Of a stretch of 5,466 bases of DNA, positions 5,345 to 5,466 are shown piece by piece. The translations under genes were made by a program, and so were the position numbers. The notes beneath the pieces are model-generated. The model had not been told where the DNA came from and did no database searches. It was given only the letters and a program-made list of their open reading frames with translations. Position 1 is the first letter of the stretch; each line of letters begins with the position of its first letter. Source of the DNA: UBA5342 sp965662645 (GTDB lineage Bacteria > Bacteroidota > Bacteroidia > Bacteroidales > UBA5342); contig CBFIII010000117.1 in assembly GCA_965662645.1 (NCBI GenBank), forward strand, positions 1 to 5,466, given 5' to 3'.

Positions 5345-5366
5345 TTTGACGTATATTTGCGTCAAA
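5345..5366 (+). promoter_or_regulatory. Operator palindrome 2 with embedded -7 promoter box
   Basis: A 22-bp near-palindrome (arms TTTGACG and CGTCAAA, two imperfect pairs at the inner positions) has a 16-bp core (5348-5363) matching palindrome 1 at most positions. Inside it, TATATTTG (5352-5359) fits the Bacteroidota -7 consensus, so transcription would begin near 5366, about 11 nt before the ArsR ATG. No good -33 TTTG is present. A repressor on this site would directly block polymerase, as expected for an autoregulated ArsR-type gene. Confidence 0.75.
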
Positions 5367-5376
5367 GAAATTAAAA

Positions 5377-5466
5377 ATGGCCCAATCAAGAACAGAATTA
5401 TTCGATAAAGAACTAACAACAGACGCCTCCTATTTCAAGGCTTTAGCACATCCTGCGCGTTTACAA
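5377..5466 (+). CDS. ArsR-family transcriptional regulator (5' part)
   Basis: The first 30 codons are present and the gene runs off the window end. Residues 20-29 (FKALAHPARL) are the hallmark first helix of the ArsR/SmtB winged-helix fold, preceded by a 19-residue polar N-terminus (MAQSRTELFDKELTTDASY). ArsR-family proteins are small dimeric repressors, often released by metal or metalloid ions or by redox or other ligands. The sensing residues would lie beyond the window, so the inducer is unknown. The ATG is chosen because it follows the predicted transcription start by about 11 nt and no upstream in-frame alternative fits. The two palindromes upstream support self-repression. The regulated partners presumably lie downstream. 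Confidence 0.9.
   Translation, partial: MAQSRTELFDKELTTDASYFKALAHPARLQ

Overview
The window is AT-rich bacterial DNA, most likely from a member of the Bacteroidota and plausibly Bacteroidales. Three things point there. Two promoters match the Bacteroidota -33/-7 consensus exactly (TTTG, 19-20 nt, TAnnTTTG). The tRNA gene does not encode its CCA end. The PurB protein reads like Bacteroidales adenylosuccinate lyase through to its C-terminal NYTGI. None of the starts I examined has a clear Shine-Dalgarno sequence, which also fits the phylum.

Layout: 1-222 holds no supportable gene. A tRNA-Leu(UAA) lies on the minus strand (261-344) with its own promoter (376-407) and a strong hairpin terminator just past its 3' end (223-258). 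purB (458-1801, minus) and a thrH-like phosphatase/phosphotransferase (2016-2618, plus) are divergent across a 214-nt region. That region holds a strong thrH promoter, a likely purB promoter and a central dyad/direct repeat that may bind a regulator. From 2665 to about 3128 (minus) there is a decayed coding stretch whose better part is an ISAs1-family transposase fragment, broken by a stop codon and a frameshift. A TlpA-like thioredoxin-fold protein (3267-3755, minus) has lost the first Cys of its CXXC motif. About 670 nt (3756-4425) show no convincing gene. A small lipoprotein gene follows (4561-5109, plus), with a 23-codon ORF between it and a possible promoter. The window ends in the first 30 codons of an ArsR-family repressor (from 5377), whose promoter is covered by two matching palindromes.

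The genes do not form one system. They are housekeeping metabolism (purine synthesis, phosphoserine/homoserine phosphate chemistry, one tRNA) beside an accessory stretch with IS debris, an atypical cell-envelope thioredoxin-fold protein, an uncharacterised lipoprotein and the start of a repressor-controlled unit whose targets lie outside the window. I found no convincing previously undescribed system. The best second-look items are the single-Cys TlpA-like protein and the two-site ArsR operator.
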